Origin: Insolitispirillum peregrinum
GTDB lineage: Bacteria; Pseudomonadota; Alphaproteobacteria; Rhodospirillales; Rhodospirillaceae
Reading direction: 5' to 3'
Assembly: GCF_900156605.1 (NCBI RefSeq)
Contig: NZ_FTOA01000001.1
Location: 310,001-374,000 of the forward strand
DNA: 64,000 nt
The position numbers were made by a program, and so were the translations under genes. This document shows positions 22,856-32,114 of the stretch, in pieces; positions within the stretch are counted from its first letter, which is position 1, and every line of letters starts with the position of its first letter. Below the pieces are notes generated by a model, which was not told the origin of the DNA, did no database searches, and saw nothing but the letters and a program-made list of their open reading frames with translations.

Positions 22856-23604
22856 GGCGCTTTCCTCCCGGGGACCAGACGGTCAAGGAACCAGTCGAGC
22901 GAATTCTGCACCTTTTGCTCCTGAATGGCTCCGGCAGGCTCGACGCCTTTCGGACAGACTTCCGAGCAGGCCGAGACAAAGGTGCATTCCCACACCCCTT
23001 CGGCGCTGCCGGTGACCTTTTGCCGTTCCCGGCGGCCTTCGTCGCGGCTGTCGAGGTTGTAACGGTGGGCAAGGGCCAGCGCGGCGGGGCCGAGGAAGTC
23101 GGGGTTCAGGCCCATCTGCGGGCAGGCCGAATAGCACAGCAGGCAGTTGATGCACAGGGTATGGTGCTTGAACCGCTTCAACTGCTTGGGCAGCTGGACG
23201 TAGGCGCCCTCGTCGATTGGCTTGTCGTCCTTGCGGATGATGTACGGCTTGATCGCTTCGAGGCGGTCAATGAAGCCATCCAGCCCGACCACCAGATCGC
23301 GCTCGATGGGGAAGTTGCGCAGCGGCTCGACCTTGACCGTCGCCGGCACATAGTCGCGCAGGAAGGCCTTGCAGGTCAGAACCGGCGTGCCGTTGACCTG
23401 CATCCCGCACGACCCGCAGACCGCCATGTGGCAGGACCAGCGAAAGGTCAGGCTGCTGTCGAGGTTGTCCTTCACCCAGGTCAGGGCGTCGAGCACCACC
23501 CAGTCCTCGTCGTAGGGTACCTGATAGGTCTGGTAATAGGGCTCGGTGTCGGTGGTGGGGTCGAACCGCAGGACCTCCAGCGTAAAGGTGGTGGGTGTGC
23601 TCAT
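22852..23604 (-). CDS. frdB: Fumarate reductase iron-sulfur subunit
   Basis: A 250-residue electron-transfer subunit carrying three clusters. The [2Fe-2S] ligands are in CHMAVCGSCGMQVNG plus a following Cys in PVLTCKAF. The [4Fe-4S] and [3Fe-4S] ligands are in CINCLLCYSACP and CTFVSACSEVCPKGVEP. It passes electrons from quinol in FrdCD to the flavin of FrdA on the cytoplasmic face. The start overlaps the frdA stop by 4 bp. Length and motifs are normal for FrdB. Confidence 0.96.
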   Translation of the reverse strand: MSTPTTFTLEVLRFDPTTDTEPYYQTYQVPYDEDWVVLDALTWVKDNLDSSLTFRWSCHMAVCGSCGMQVNGTPVLTCKAFLRDYVPATVKVEPLRNFPIERDLVVGLDGFIDRLEAIKPYIIRKDDKPIDEGAYVQLPKQLKRFKHHTLCINCLLCYSACPQMGLNPDFLGPAALALAHRYNLDSRDEGRRERQKVTGSAEGVWECTFVSACSEVCPKGVEPAGAIQEQKVQNSLDWFLDRLVPGRKAP

Positions 23605-25376
23605 TTCGCCTCTCCCCCATAAATGCGCTCGGCGGGCTGGGACCGGGTGATCACCACGTCCTTGTAGTCAATGCGGGGTGCTTCGTCGCCCTGACGCCAG
23701 GCCATCGAATGACGCAGGAAATTCTGGTCATCGCGCTGTGTGTGATCCAGACGCTGATGCGCGCCACGGCTTTCGGTGCGCAGGCGGGCGGCGTGGGCCA
23801 TGCACTCGCCGATTTCCAGCATGTGGCCCAGCTCCAGCGCCTGGGTCAGATCGGTGTTGAACACCCAGCTCTTGTCGTTGACTGCAACGTTTTTCCACCG
23901 CTGGCGCAGCTCGCCCAGCTTGGCGCAGGTGGCTTCCAGCGCCTCGGCGGTGCGATAGATGCCGCAGCCGCTTTCCATCGCCTGATACATTTCGTTGCGC
24001 AAGGTGGTGGCGGACTCGGTACCCTTCGAGCCATCGACCATTTGTTCAACGCGAGCCCGCGCCGCAGCGGCCTGCGCCAAGGCGTTGCTGTGGCTGATCG
24101 CCGGGGCCGAGCGGGCAAAGGCGGCGGCGTTTTCACCGGCGACCCGACCGAACACCAGCAGCTCGGCCAGCGAGTTCGAGCCAAGGCGGTTGGCGCCGTT
24201 GATCGACACGCAGGCGGCTTCCCCGGCGGTGTACAGGCCGGGCAGCGATGTGCTGGCGTGGATGTTGCTGGCGATGCCGCCCATGGTGTAGTGCACCACC
24301 GGACGCACCGGGATCGGCTGTTGGGTCACATCGACGCCAACATAGGACTTGGCGAGATCACGGATGAACGGCAGGCGTTCATTGATCTTTTTGGCCCCCA
24401 GATGGCGCAGGTCAAGGTGGACCACGTCGCCCCACTTGGAGCTGATGCAGCGGCCCTTTTGCTGTTCCTGCCAAAAGGCTTGCGACAGGCGGTCGCGCGG
24501 ACCCAGCTCCATCGCTTTCTTGCGCGGCCACGGGTCCGGCGGGCCCATGCCATAGTCTTGCAGGTAACGATAGCCGTCCTTGTTGACCAGAATGCCACCT
24601 TCGCCACGGGCGGCTTCGGAAATCAGGATGCCGGTGCCGGGCAGGCCGGTCGGGTGGTACTGGACGAATTCCATGTCTTCCAGCGCGACGCCAGCGCGAT
24701 AGGCCATCGCCATGCCGTCGCCGGTCTTGATCGCACCGTTGGTGGTGAAGGGGAACACCCGTCCCGCCCCACCGGTACACAGGACCACCGATTTGGCCAC
24801 AAAGGCCAGAGCCTTGCCGCTGCGCATCTCGTGGGCCAGAACCCCGGTGCAGCGACCGTCTTCGATCAGCAGGTCGGTGGTATAGACTTCGTCATAGCGG
24901 GTGATCGACGGATATTTCAGCGAGGTCTGAAACAGGGTGTGCAGCAGGTGGAACCCGGTCTTGTCGGCGGCGAACCAGGTGCGTTCGATCTTCATGCCGC
25001 CAAACGGGCGCACGGCCACCGATCCGTCGGGGTCGCGTGACCACGGACAGCCCCAGTGTTCGATCTGCACCAGTTCCTTGGGGGCGCGTTCGACGAAAAA
25101 GTCGATGCAGTCCTGATCGGCCAGCCAGTCGGAGCCGGTGACGGTATCGTTGAAGTGGTTGTCGAGGCTGTCGTTGCTTTTGGCGACCCCGGCGGCTCCC
25201 CCTTCGGCGGCCACCGTGTGGCTGCGCATCGGGTAGACTTTGGAGATCAGGGCGACTTTCAGGTCGGGGGCGCTTTCGGCAACGGCGATTGCGGCCCGCA
25301 ACCCGGCTCCGCCAGCGCCAACAATGGCAACGTCGGCTTCGATCAGGGTTAAATCGGTCGGGTGGGAGGATGGCAT
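23601..25376 (-). CDS. frdA: Fumarate reductase flavoprotein subunit
   Basis: A 591-residue catalytic subunit that reduces fumarate to succinate. An FAD-binding Rossmann motif VAIVGAGGAGLRAAIAVAE stands at about residues 14-32, followed by the FAD-attachment region SHTVAAEGGAAG (His), the dicarboxylate-site stretch PHEWG-like HWGCPWSRDPDG, and the conserved GGIASN and NRLGSNSLAEL blocks. ATG 25376 follows AGGAGG by 10 nt; a TTG at 25382 is too close to that site. It has its own promoter (25457-25485). The sequence resembles FrdA of the enterobacterial type. Its neighbourhood with rquA suggests rhodoquinol as donor. Confidence 0.96.
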   Translation of the reverse strand: MPSSHPTDLTLIEADVAIVGAGGAGLRAAIAVAESAPDLKVALISKVYPMRSHTVAAEGGAAGVAKSNDSLDNHFNDTVTGSDWLADQDCIDFFVERAPKELVQIEHWGCPWSRDPDGSVAVRPFGGMKIERTWFAADKTGFHLLHTLFQTSLKYPSITRYDEVYTTDLLIEDGRCTGVLAHEMRSGKALAFVAKSVVLCTGGAGRVFPFTTNGAIKTGDGMAMAYRAGVALEDMEFVQYHPTGLPGTGILISEAARGEGGILVNKDGYRYLQDYGMGPPDPWPRKKAMELGPRDRLSQAFWQEQQKGRCISSKWGDVVHLDLRHLGAKKINERLPFIRDLAKSYVGVDVTQQPIPVRPVVHYTMGGIASNIHASTSLPGLYTAGEAACVSINGANRLGSNSLAELLVFGRVAGENAAAFARSAPAISHSNALAQAAAARARVEQMVDGSKGTESATTLRNEMYQAMESGCGIYRTAEALEATCAKLGELRQRWKNVAVNDKSWVFNTDLTQALELGHMLEIGECMAHAARLRTESRGAHQRLDHTQRDDQNFLRHSMAWRQGDEAPRIDYKDVVITRSQPAERIYGGEAK

Positions 25377-25456
25377 CGGCAAAGGGCCTCCTGCAGAAAA
25401 ATACCGGGGGTGCCAAAGCGCTGACGCGGTCCTGACGCGGCACCCTCACCCTGTGG

Positions 25457-25485
25457 ATCATACGCCTGTTTGACGGGCCAACCAA
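25457..25485 (-). promoter_or_regulatory. Candidate sigma-70 promoter for frdABCD
   Basis: On the minus strand TTGGTT (25485-25480), a 17-nt spacer, then TATGAT (25462-25457), about 80 nt before the frdA start. I looked for an FNR/Anr half-site pair (TTGAT-N4-ATCAA) in 25383-25589 and saw none. Confidence 0.5.
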
Positions 25486-25552
25486 CTACCCATTGTAGGG
25501 TCTTTTGCCGAAAAAGTGTTTTTTATGAATGAATTAATAAGAATGTCATCTG

Positions 25553-25578
25553 GCGGGTATGTCCGAAGGCATACCCGC
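25553..25578. terminator. Hairpin after rquA
   Basis: GCGGGTATG (25553-25561) and CATACCCGC (25570-25578) form a perfect 9-bp stem 12 nt downstream of the rquA stop (minus strand). There is no T-run; it may be a pause or processing site between rquA and frdA. Confidence 0.45.
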
Positions 25579-25589
25579 TGTCAGGAGGT

Positions 25590-26339
25590 TTATGTCGGGG
25601 GACGGGTGGCGATGACGCGCTGGTAAAGCCCACCAAAACGGGTTTCTTTTCGCCACTCGGCCTGCTGCGGATTGCTGGCGTAGTCGCGGATGTCCCGGCG
25701 GCACAAAGCCTGCGCAAACGGCTCAAGAAAGCGGAAAACGCCAGCCATGACCGGGCGCAGGGGATGCCATGGGGCCGTCTGGTGATAATCGACGAAAATC
25801 ACCGAGCCGCCCGGCTTGACCGACGCCAGCAGGGCGTCAACGATGGCGGTTTTCACCGGATCGGGGACTTCGTGCAGCAAAAAGAAACAGACGATTGCAT
25901 CAAAGGCTTCGCCGTGGGGCTGGCTGGCATCGTGCAGGCCGACGGTGACGGTGGAAAGGTCGGCAACCTTGCGGGTGGTCAGGGCCACCTGCACCGGGGC
26001 AACATCGCATACGGTCAGTTGCCCCTGTGGGCCGAGGGTCGCGGCAACGTCACGGGAAAACGAGCCATAGACCGCCGCCGGTTGCAGGACAGTCTGACCG
26101 GGACGCAGGGCCGAGCAGGCCCAGCGGATCAGACGGCGGGCGTTGCCCCACAGGATGGTGTTGACCACCAGTTGATGGTCAAAAAAGCGGGTGCCGAAGT
26201 CACTGAGATAGGCCCAGGTATAGGTATCGCGCAGATAATCGGGTAGAGGCGGCGGCGCAGCAGGCCGGTGCGGCGTCCCGGCGGACGAAGGGGTTGGGGC
26301 CGGGCGGTCGACGAGGGCTTGATTGGAACGGCGCACCAC
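25590..26339 (-). CDS. rquA: Rhodoquinone biosynthesis protein RquA
   Basis: A 249-residue methyltransferase-fold protein matching RquA, the enzyme that swaps a methoxy group of ubiquinone for an amino group to give rhodoquinone. Diagnostic features: LPDYLRDTYTWAYLSDFG near residue 32, FFDHQLVVNTILWGNARRLI, and a SAM-site loop changed to VLQPAAVYGSFSRDVA instead of the usual DxGxGxG of methyltransferases. Later blocks are VCFFLLHEVPD and SVKPGGSVIFVDYH. Start is GTG 26339 (or GTG 26336) with AAGGA 6 nt upstream. It is 34 bp after the Coq10-like gene and directly precedes frdABCD. The call is by motif memory rather than alignment, but the PDYL...ILWGN pattern is very specific. Confidence 0.85.
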   Translation of the reverse strand: MVRRSNQALVDRPAPTPSSAGTPHRPAAPPPLPDYLRDTYTWAYLSDFGTRFFDHQLVVNTILWGNARRLIRWACSALRPGQTVLQPAAVYGSFSRDVAATLGPQGQLTVCDVAPVQVALTTRKVADLSTVTVGLHDASQPHGEAFDAIVCFFLLHEVPDPVKTAIVDALLASVKPGGSVIFVDYHQTAPWHPLRPVMAGVFRFLEPFAQALCRRDIRDYASNPQQAEWRKETRFGGLYQRVIATRPPT

Positions 26340-26372
26340 AAATCCTTTTTGGCAGGGACGGCAGACGGGGAG

Positions 26373-26828
26373 TTACTCGTGGCTGGCGTGATTGGGGGGG
26401 CCGTAAAGATCCTGGGCGCGATGTTCAAAGGCATCGACCATGCGCACAACGGACTCCCGCGACAGGATCGAGGTAATGGCCTGAAAGGCCCGAACCTTCA
26501 GCTCGAAGTCCACCACCAGGGTAATCCGGCAGCCACCGTCATCAGCAACAGCGAAATGCCATTGTAGCTGCAATGTCTTGAACGGGCTATCGCTGGATGT
26601 GACGGTAATCCGGTCCGGGGCCTGCAGGGATGTGGTGCTGGTAAAGGTGTGGCGCATCGGGCCGAAACGAACCACCTGATCGGTGCGATAGCTGGTATCA
26701 TCAAGCGGGCGGACACGGACCATCTGCCAGTTGGGGACAAAATCGGGATAGCGGGCGACATCGGCGACCAGCGCGAACATCTGTTGCGGTGAGTAATAGA
26801 CTTCGCGGGTGACGGTGGTTGCTGGCAC
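26373..26828 (-). CDS. Coq10/RatA-family START-like quinone-binding protein
   Basis: A 151-residue SRPBCC/START-fold protein of the Coq10/RatA group. Seen: the YSPQQMFALVADVARYPDFVPNW opening (partly quoted: MFALVADVARYPDFVP), a middle beta sheet, and the C-terminal helix VVRMVDAFEHRAQDLYG typical of the family. Coq10 proteins bind polyprenyl quinones and aid their delivery in respiration; E. coli RatA has also been described as a ribosome-association toxin. Here the position just upstream of rquA on the same strand favours quinone handling. Start GTG 26828 with GGAT about 8 nt before it. Confidence 0.8.
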   Translation of the reverse strand: MPATTVTREVYYSPQQMFALVADVARYPDFVPNWQMVRVRPLDDTSYRTDQVVRFGPMRHTFTSTTSLQAPDRITVTSSDSPFKTLQLQWHFAVADDGGCRITLVVDFELKVRAFQAITSILSRESVVRMVDAFEHRAQDLYGPPNHASHE

Positions 26829-27086
26829 GGGCTTTATCCGAGTTGATTGGTGGACGATTTATATTGTCTTTCCTCTTGTATACCCTGTTTCCGAGGCTTC
26901 CCCAACCTGTCCAAGAGTGGGGGGAAGCAGAGGGAAAGGGGTGGGGGAGTAGTTGTTGCAATTAATTCTCAAAATCTATCTAAGTCGACTGCGGCTCTCT
27001 TTGCTCTAAAAGGCGGCAAAACAGCTAATGACACACAGGGCGCGGGGTAATTAGCGTGAAAAGACGCTGTCAATGCCCTTGTTTTC

Positions 27087-27115
27087 TTGACTTGCCGCCC
27101 TAGCACGGATTAGAT
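27087..27115 (+). promoter_or_regulatory. Candidate sigma-70 promoter of the nuo operon
   Basis: TTGACT (27087-27092), a 17-nt spacer, TTAGAT (27110-27115). This is the best such match in the 620-bp gap between the Coq10-like gene and nuoA, and it would give a leader of about 330 nt. Confidence 0.6.
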
Positions 27116-27451
27116 CACGGCGATTCCAACGGGGGGCGTGAATCGCCTCGGTTTCGGTGTGCCGCCGTGCAACGGTACGCTGGGGCTTGCCATGGTTGGC
27201 CGGGCTACCCGTAAGGGTGGGCAGGCAAGGCACCGAGGAGAGTGTATCTGAGGCACGGAGGGCGTGCGCGGTACGTACGGCAACAAACCATCGCCGACCC
27301 GCGCCGGAGCTGGGGAAACCTGGTGTCCAGTGGAGAGTGTCGGTGTCGGAAACCCGTTCTGCCATATGGCAGACTATCCTGCTTGGGCAGGGTAGGGGGC
27401 CGTAAACCACCGCAGCCGCCCGCCGCCGAACATGGAGGTTGGAGCCTGCTC
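27116..27451 (+). promoter_or_regulatory. Long structured leader of the nuo operon
   Basis: No gene is visible between the promoter and nuoA, but several stems are: GGCGATTC with GAATCGCC around 27119-27147, GCTTGCC with GGCAAGGC enclosing TACCC-GTAA-GGGTG around 27183-27230, and CTGCC-ATAT-GGCAG and CCTGC/GCAGG pairs around 27358-27395. I do not recognise a known riboswitch, tmRNA, RNase P or 6S RNA. The upstream part 26829-27086 is unremarkable. Confidence 0.4.
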
Positions 27452-27814
27452 ATGGACTTGCTCCGCGAATACCTACCGATCCTGATGTTCCTCGGGATCG
27501 CGGTCGCCATCTCCGGGATTATGATCCTGGCATCCTACGTGGTCGCCCCGCAGCGTCCGGACCCTGAAAAGGATTCGGCCTACGAGTGCGGCTTCGAGGC
27601 CTTTGACGACGCCCGGACGCGCTTTGACGTGCGCTATTACCTGGTCGCCATCCTGTTCATCATCTTTGACCTGGAAGTCGCCTTCCTCTTCCCGTGGGCC
27701 GTGGCCTTCAAGGACGTGGGGATCTATGGCTTCTGGTCGATGATGCTGTTCCTGGGCGTGCTGACCATCGGCTTCGTTTACGAATGGAAGAAGGGAGCCC
27801 TGGAATGGGAGTGA
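27452..27814 (+). CDS. nuoA: NADH-quinone oxidoreductase subunit A
   Basis: A 120-residue membrane subunit of complex I with three helices. The middle loop has [20 protein letters not shown] with the Cys that lines the quinone-entry region in NuoA/ND3, and the second helix reads [21 protein letters not shown], nearly invariant in the family. It starts the 14-gene nuo operon. ATG 27452 follows GGAGGTTGGAG. nuoB begins inside its last codons. Confidence 0.96.
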   Translation: MDLLREYLPILMFLGIAVAISGIMILASYVVAPQRPDPEKDSAYECGFEAFDDARTRFDVRYYLVAILFIIFDLEVAFLFPWAVAFKDVGIYGFWSMMLFLGVLTIGFVYEWKKGALEWE

Positions 27815-28359
27815 CGAGCGGCAATCCGCACAATCCCATGAATCTCATCCCGCCGGGAACTGACCAGGACCTGATCCTGAAAGGGGTTGATGAAACCCTG
27901 AAGGAAAAGGGCTTTGTGCTGTCTTCGGTCGATGCGCTGGTGAACTGGGCCCGTACCGGTTCCCTGTGGCCGATGACCTTTGGTCTGGCCTGCTGCGCCG
28001 TGGAAATGATTCACGCCTACATGCCACGCTATGACCTGGACCGCATGGGCGTGGTGCCGCGTCCCAGCCCGCGCCAGTCCGACGTGATGATCGTGGCAGG
28101 CACGGTGACCAACAAGATGGCCCCGGCGGTGCGCAAGGTCTATGACCAGATGGCCGAACCGCGCTGGGTGATCTCGATGGGGTCGTGCGCCAACGGCGGC
28201 GGGTACTATCACTATTCCTATTCGGTGCTGCGCGGCTGTGACCGCATCGTGCCGGTGGATGTGTACGTTCCGGGCTGCCCGCCGACTGCAGAGGCACTGG
28301 TTTATGGCATTATGCAGTTGCAAAAGAAGATCCGGCGGACCGGCACTCTGCGCCGCTGA
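27805..28359 (+). CDS. nuoB: NADH-quinone oxidoreductase subunit B
   Basis: A 184-residue peripheral-arm subunit that binds cluster N2, the last iron-sulfur centre before quinone. Ligands are visible: the tandem Cys pair in GLACCAVEM, Cys in [12 protein letters not shown] and Cys in [16 protein letters not shown] 27805 overlaps nuoA by 10 bp with GGGAG upstream; a GTG at 27811 is an alternative. Length is typical for alphaproteobacteria. Confidence 0.96.
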   Translation: MGVTSGNPHNPMNLIPPGTDQDLILKGVDETLKEKGFVLSSVDALVNWARTGSLWPMTFGLACCAVEMIHAYMPRYDLDRMGVVPRPSPRQSDVMIVAGTVTNKMAPAVRKVYDQMAEPRWVISMGSCANGGGYYHYSYSVLRGCDRIVPVDVYVPGCPPTAEALVYGIMQLQKKIRRTGTLRR

Positions 28360-28395
28360 TTGCCTCTGCTGATACGGTACGGTCGGGGAACCACC

Positions 28396-29037
28396 ATGAA
28401 ACTGACGGAAGACCAGGTGCAGGCTCTGCGCGATCTTGGCGACCATGTCGCCGCGATCATGCCGCATGATGTCATCAAGACCGAGCTTGCAAAGCAGGAA
28501 CTCATCGTAACTGTCCAGCGCGGCAGCATCGTCAAGGTGCTGACAACCCTGCGGGATGATGTGAACTGCAAGTTTAGCCAGCTTGTCGAATTGACGGCGG
28601 TGGACTACCCCGAACGCGAACAGCGTTTTGATGTGGTCTACTGTCTGCTGTCGATGAAGCACAACCAGCGGGTCCGCGTAAAGCTGGCCACCGACGAAGC
28701 AACCCCGGTTCCGACCGTGACCGGCGTGTTCTCGACGGCTGGCTGGTTCGAGCGTGAAGTGTGGGACATGTACGGCGTGTTCTTTGCCGACCATCCCGAC
28801 CTGCGGCGCATTCTGACCGATTACGGTTTTGAAGGCCATCCGCTGCGCAAGGACTTCCCGCTGACCGGCTACGTCGAAATGCGCTACGACGAAGATCAGA
28901 AGCGTATCGTCTATGAACCGGTAAAGCTGGCCCAGGACTTCCGTTCCTTCGACTTCCTCAGCCCGTGGGAGGCCATGACCTCCCGCTGGCTGCCGGGCGA
29001 TGAAAAGGCCGCGCAACAGGCCGAGGGGAAGAAGTGA
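28396..29037 (+). CDS. nuoC: NADH-quinone oxidoreductase subunit C
   Basis: A 213-residue hydrophilic subunit (30-kDa type) of the connecting module. Family signature: [20 protein letters not shown] followed by [18 protein letters not shown], the most conserved stretch. NuoC is separate from NuoD here, unlike the fused enterobacterial form. ATG 28396 was chosen because it opens the domain; the frame extends 36 nt upstream to 28360. The nuoD start follows 1 nt after its stop. Confidence 0.96.
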   Translation: MKLTEDQVQALRDLGDHVAAIMPHDVIKTELAKQELIVTVQRGSIVKVLTTLRDDVNCKFSQLVELTAVDYPEREQRFDVVYCLLSMKHNQRVRVKLATDEATPVPTVTGVFSTAGWFEREVWDMYGVFFADHPDLRRILTDYGFEGHPLRKDFPLTGYVEMRYDEDQKRIVYEPVKLAQDFRSFDFLSPWEAMTSRWLPGDEKAAQQAEGKK

Positions 29038-29038
29038 T

Positions 29039-30223
29039 ATGAGCGAACAGCAGATTAAGAACCTCAATATCAACTTCGGCCCCCAGCACCCTGCCGCGCA
29101 CGGCGTGCTGCGTCTGGTGCTGGAGCTGGATGGGGAAATCGTTGATCGTGCTGATCCGCATATCGGCCTGCTGCACCGCGGGACCGAAAAGCTGATCGAG
29201 CACAAGACCTATATGCAGGCGACGCCCTATTTCGACCGCCTGGACTATTGCTCGCCGCTGAACATGGAGCACTCCTATGTGCTGGCAGTCGAAAAGCTGC
29301 TGGGCATCGAAGTGCCCGAGCGCGGCAAGCTGATCCGCACCCTGTTTGCGGAAATCGTGCGTATCGCCAACCACCTGCTGAACGTTCCGTCCTATGCGAT
29401 GGACGTCGGGGCCATGACCCCGATGCTGTGGGCCTTTGAAGAACGCGAAATCATTTTCGAGTTCTGCGAAGCGGTGTGTGGCGCCCGTATGCACATGAAC
29501 TACTTCCGTCCCGGCGGGGTGGCGCAGGATCTGCCCGATGGCCTGATCGAGCGCATGCGCGAGTGGGCGAAGAAGTTCCCGAACTATGTGCGGGACATGG
29601 AAACCATGATCACCCGCAACCGCATTTTCATGCAGCGTACCGTCGGGATCGGCGTGGTGACGCCGGAACAGGCGCTGGACTGGGCCTTTAGCGGTCCGAA
29701 CCTGCGCGCGTCGGGCTTTGCCTGGGACCTGCGCAAGTCGCAGCCCTATGACTCCTATGAAGAGATGGACTTCGACGTGCCGATCGGCAAGACCGGCGAC
29801 TGCTATGACCGCTATCTGGTCCGCGTCGAAGAAATGCACCAGTCGCTGCGCATCATTCATCAGTGCCTCGACCGGCTGGAAAAGGTGAAGGGTCCGGTGA
29901 AGACCGATGACCGCAAGGCCACGCCGCCGTCGCGCCACGAAATGAAGCGCTCGATGGAAGCCCTGATCCACCACTTCAAGCTGTTTACCGAAGGCTTCCA
30001 CGTGCCGGCCGGGGAAACCTATGTCGCCACCGAAGCCCCGAAGGGTGAGTTCGGCGTCTATCTGGTGTCCGACGGCACCAACAAACCCTACAAGTGCAAG
30101 ATCCGGTCGCCGGGTTATGTCCACTTGCAGGCCATGGACATGATGTCCAAGGGTCACATGTTGGCCGATATTCCGGCCATCATCGGCTCCATTGACGTGG
30201 TTTTCGGCGAGATTGACCGATGA
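29039..30223 (+). CDS. nuoD: NADH-quinone oxidoreductase subunit D
   Basis: A 394-residue 49-kDa-type subunit that forms the quinone-reduction pocket with NuoB. Visible: [19 protein letters not shown] near the start (with the His of the quinone site), [28 protein letters not shown] with the pocket Tyr, and the C-terminal [14 protein letters not shown] and [12 protein letters not shown]. Its stop overlaps nuoE by 4 bp. Confidence 0.97.
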   Translation: MSEQQIKNLNINFGPQHPAAHGVLRLVLELDGEIVDRADPHIGLLHRGTEKLIEHKTYMQATPYFDRLDYCSPLNMEHSYVLAVEKLLGIEVPERGKLIRTLFAEIVRIANHLLNVPSYAMDVGAMTPMLWAFEEREIIFEFCEAVCGARMHMNYFRPGGVAQDLPDGLIERMREWAKKFPNYVRDMETMITRNRIFMQRTVGIGVVTPEQALDWAFSGPNLRASGFAWDLRKSQPYDSYEEMDFDVPIGKTGDCYDRYLVRVEEMHQSLRIIHQCLDRLEKVKGPVKTDDRKATPPSRHEMKRSMEALIHHFKLFTEGFHVPAGETYVATEAPKGEFGVYLVSDGTNKPYKCKIRSPGYVHLQAMDMMSKGHMLADIPAIIGSIDVVFGEIDR

Positions 30224-30819
30224 GTTCGCACAGCACAGATCCCAAAGTGCCGCAGCCTGAGAGCTTCGAGTTCACTCCGGAATACATGGAAAAGGCCAAG
30301 GTCTTTATTGCCAAGTATCCGGCAGGCCGCCAACGCAGCGCGGTGATGCCGCTCCTTGACCTGGCCCAGCGTCAGGAAGGGTGGCTGTCGCGCACGGCGA
30401 TGGACTATATCGCTGACCTGCTGGACGTCCCGGCGATCCGCGTCTACGAAGTGGCCACCTTCTACACCATGTACCGCCTGCGCCCGGTCGGACGGCACCA
30501 CATCCAGCTGTGCACGAACATTTCGTGCTGGCTGCGCGGGTCGGACGATGTCAAGCGCGCCGCCGAGGAAGTGTTTGGTCTCCATTTTGGCGAGTCCAAC
30601 GACGAAGCCACGCTGGAAGAAGTCGAATGCGCCGGTGCCTGCTGCAACGCTCCGGTGGCGCAGATCGGTGACGACTATTACGAAGACCTGACCTACGAAA
30701 ACGCCAAGGCCCTGTTCCAGGACCTGAAGGACGGCAAGCCGGTGAAGGTCGGTTCGCAGATCGGTCGTTCGGGTTCGTGCCCGGAAGGTGGTCCGACCAC
30801 GTTGAAGGAGCTTGGCTGA
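30220..30819 (+). CDS. nuoE: NADH-quinone oxidoreductase subunit E
   Basis: A 199-residue thioredoxin-fold subunit of the NADH module binding the [2Fe-2S] cluster N1a. Ligands: two Cys in [11 protein letters not shown] and two in [12 protein letters not shown]. The C-terminal tail beyond about residue 165 is a Gly/Ser-rich extension ([19 protein letters not shown]) common in alphaproteobacterial NuoE. It joins nuoF by a TGATG overlap. Confidence 0.96.
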   Translation: MSSHSTDPKVPQPESFEFTPEYMEKAKVFIAKYPAGRQRSAVMPLLDLAQRQEGWLSRTAMDYIADLLDVPAIRVYEVATFYTMYRLRPVGRHHIQLCTNISCWLRGSDDVKRAAEEVFGLHFGESNDEATLEEVECAGACCNAPVAQIGDDYYEDLTYENAKALFQDLKDGKPVKVGSQIGRSGSCPEGGPTTLKELG

Positions 30820-32099
30820 TGCTGCAGGATCGTGATCGCATCTTTACCAACCTGTACGGGTTGCAGGACATCGGTCTGACCGGTGCCCGTGCCCGTGGCG
30901 ATTGGGATGGCACCAAGGCCATCATGGAAAAGGGTCAGGACTGGATCATCAACGAGATGAAAGAGTCCGGCCTGCGTGGTCGTGGCGGCGCTGGCTTCTC
31001 GACCGGCATGAAGTGGTCCTTCATGCCCAAGCAGGAAGGCGAGCGTCCGCATTATCTGGTGGTCAACGCCGACGAAGGCGAGCCGGGCACCTGTAAAGAC
31101 CGCGAAATCATGCGCCATGACCCGCACAAGCTGGTCGAAGGCTGCCTGCTGGCCTCGTTCGCCATTCGCGCCCATACCTGCTACATTTACATCCGTGGCG
31201 AGTTCTATCGCGAAGCCGAGGCCCTGCAGAGCGCCATCGACGAAGCCTATGCCGCTGGTCTGATCGGCAAGAACGCCTGCGGGTCGGGTTGGGACTTTGA
31301 CCTCTATGTCCACCGTGGCATGGGGGCCTATGTCTGCGGCGAAGAAACCGCGCTGATCAACTCGCTGGAAGGCAAGAAGGGCCAGCCGCGCCTGAAGCCG
31401 CCGTTCCCGGCCGGTGTCGGTCTGTACGGTTGCCCGACCACCGTCAACAACGTTGAGTCGATTGCCGTTGCCCCGACCATCCTGCGTCGTGGTGCGTCGT
31501 GGTTTGCCGGTCTGGGGCGTCCGAAGAACAGCGGGACCAAGCTGTTCTGCATCTCCGGCCACGTCAACACGCCGTGCAACGTCGAAGAAGAAATGGGCAT
31601 TCCGCTGAAGGAACTGCTCGAAAAGCATTGTGGTGGCGTGCGCGGCGGCTGGGACAACCTGCTGGCGGTGATCCCCGGCGGGTCGTCGGTGCCGATGATG
31701 CCGAAATCGGTGTGCGATACCGTGCTGATGGACTTTGACTCGCTGCGCGAAGTCGGGTCGGGTCTGGGGACCGCCGCCGTGATCGTGATGGACAAGTCCA
31801 CCGACGTGATCCAGGCGATCAACCGGCTGGCCAAGTTCTATACCCACGAAAGCTGCGGTCAGTGCACCCCGTGCCGTGAAGGCACCGGCTGGATGGCCCG
31901 CGTGCTGGATCGCATTGCCCACGGCAAGGCGGCGGTCGAGGAAATCGACATGCTGTTCGAAGTGTCAAAGCAGATCGAAGGGCACACCATCTGTGCTCTG
32001 GGGGATGCCGCAGCGTGGCCGATTCAGGGCCTCATTCGCCATTTCCGCCCGTTGATCGAGGCGCGTATCCTTGGCCAGTCGGCCCAGGCCGCCGAGTAG
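30819..32099 (+). CDS. nuoF: NADH-quinone oxidoreductase subunit F
   Basis: A 426-residue 51-kDa-type subunit with the NADH and FMN sites and cluster N3. Seen: the Gly-rich loop [17 protein letters not shown] at about 47-63, [15 protein letters not shown], the FMN region [17 protein letters not shown], and the cluster motif [11 protein letters not shown] with a late Cys in [11 protein letters not shown] 30819 overlaps the nuoE stop. An upstream frame extension to 30777 lies within nuoE and is not needed. Confidence 0.97.
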   Translation: MLQDRDRIFTNLYGLQDIGLTGARARGDWDGTKAIMEKGQDWIINEMKESGLRGRGGAGFSTGMKWSFMPKQEGERPHYLVVNADEGEPGTCKDREIMRHDPHKLVEGCLLASFAIRAHTCYIYIRGEFYREAEALQSAIDEAYAAGLIGKNACGSGWDFDLYVHRGMGAYVCGEETALINSLEGKKGQPRLKPPFPAGVGLYGCPTTVNNVESIAVAPTILRRGASWFAGLGRPKNSGTKLFCISGHVNTPCNVEEEMGIPLKELLEKHCGGVRGGWDNLLAVIPGGSSVPMMPKSVCDTVLMDFDSLREVGSGLGTAAVIVMDKSTDVIQAINRLAKFYTHESCGQCTPCREGTGWMARVLDRIAHGKAAVEEIDMLFEVSKQIEGHTICALGDAAAWPIQGLIRHFRPLIEARILGQSAQAAE

Positions 32100-32114
32100 G
32101 AGGGATTGTAGGTC

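Noticed and set aside
27116-27451. tmRNA, RNase P RNA or 6S RNA in the nuo leader
   Set aside because: I looked for the RNase P core, tmRNA tag and 6S central bubble patterns and could not match any, so only an unnamed structured leader is reported.
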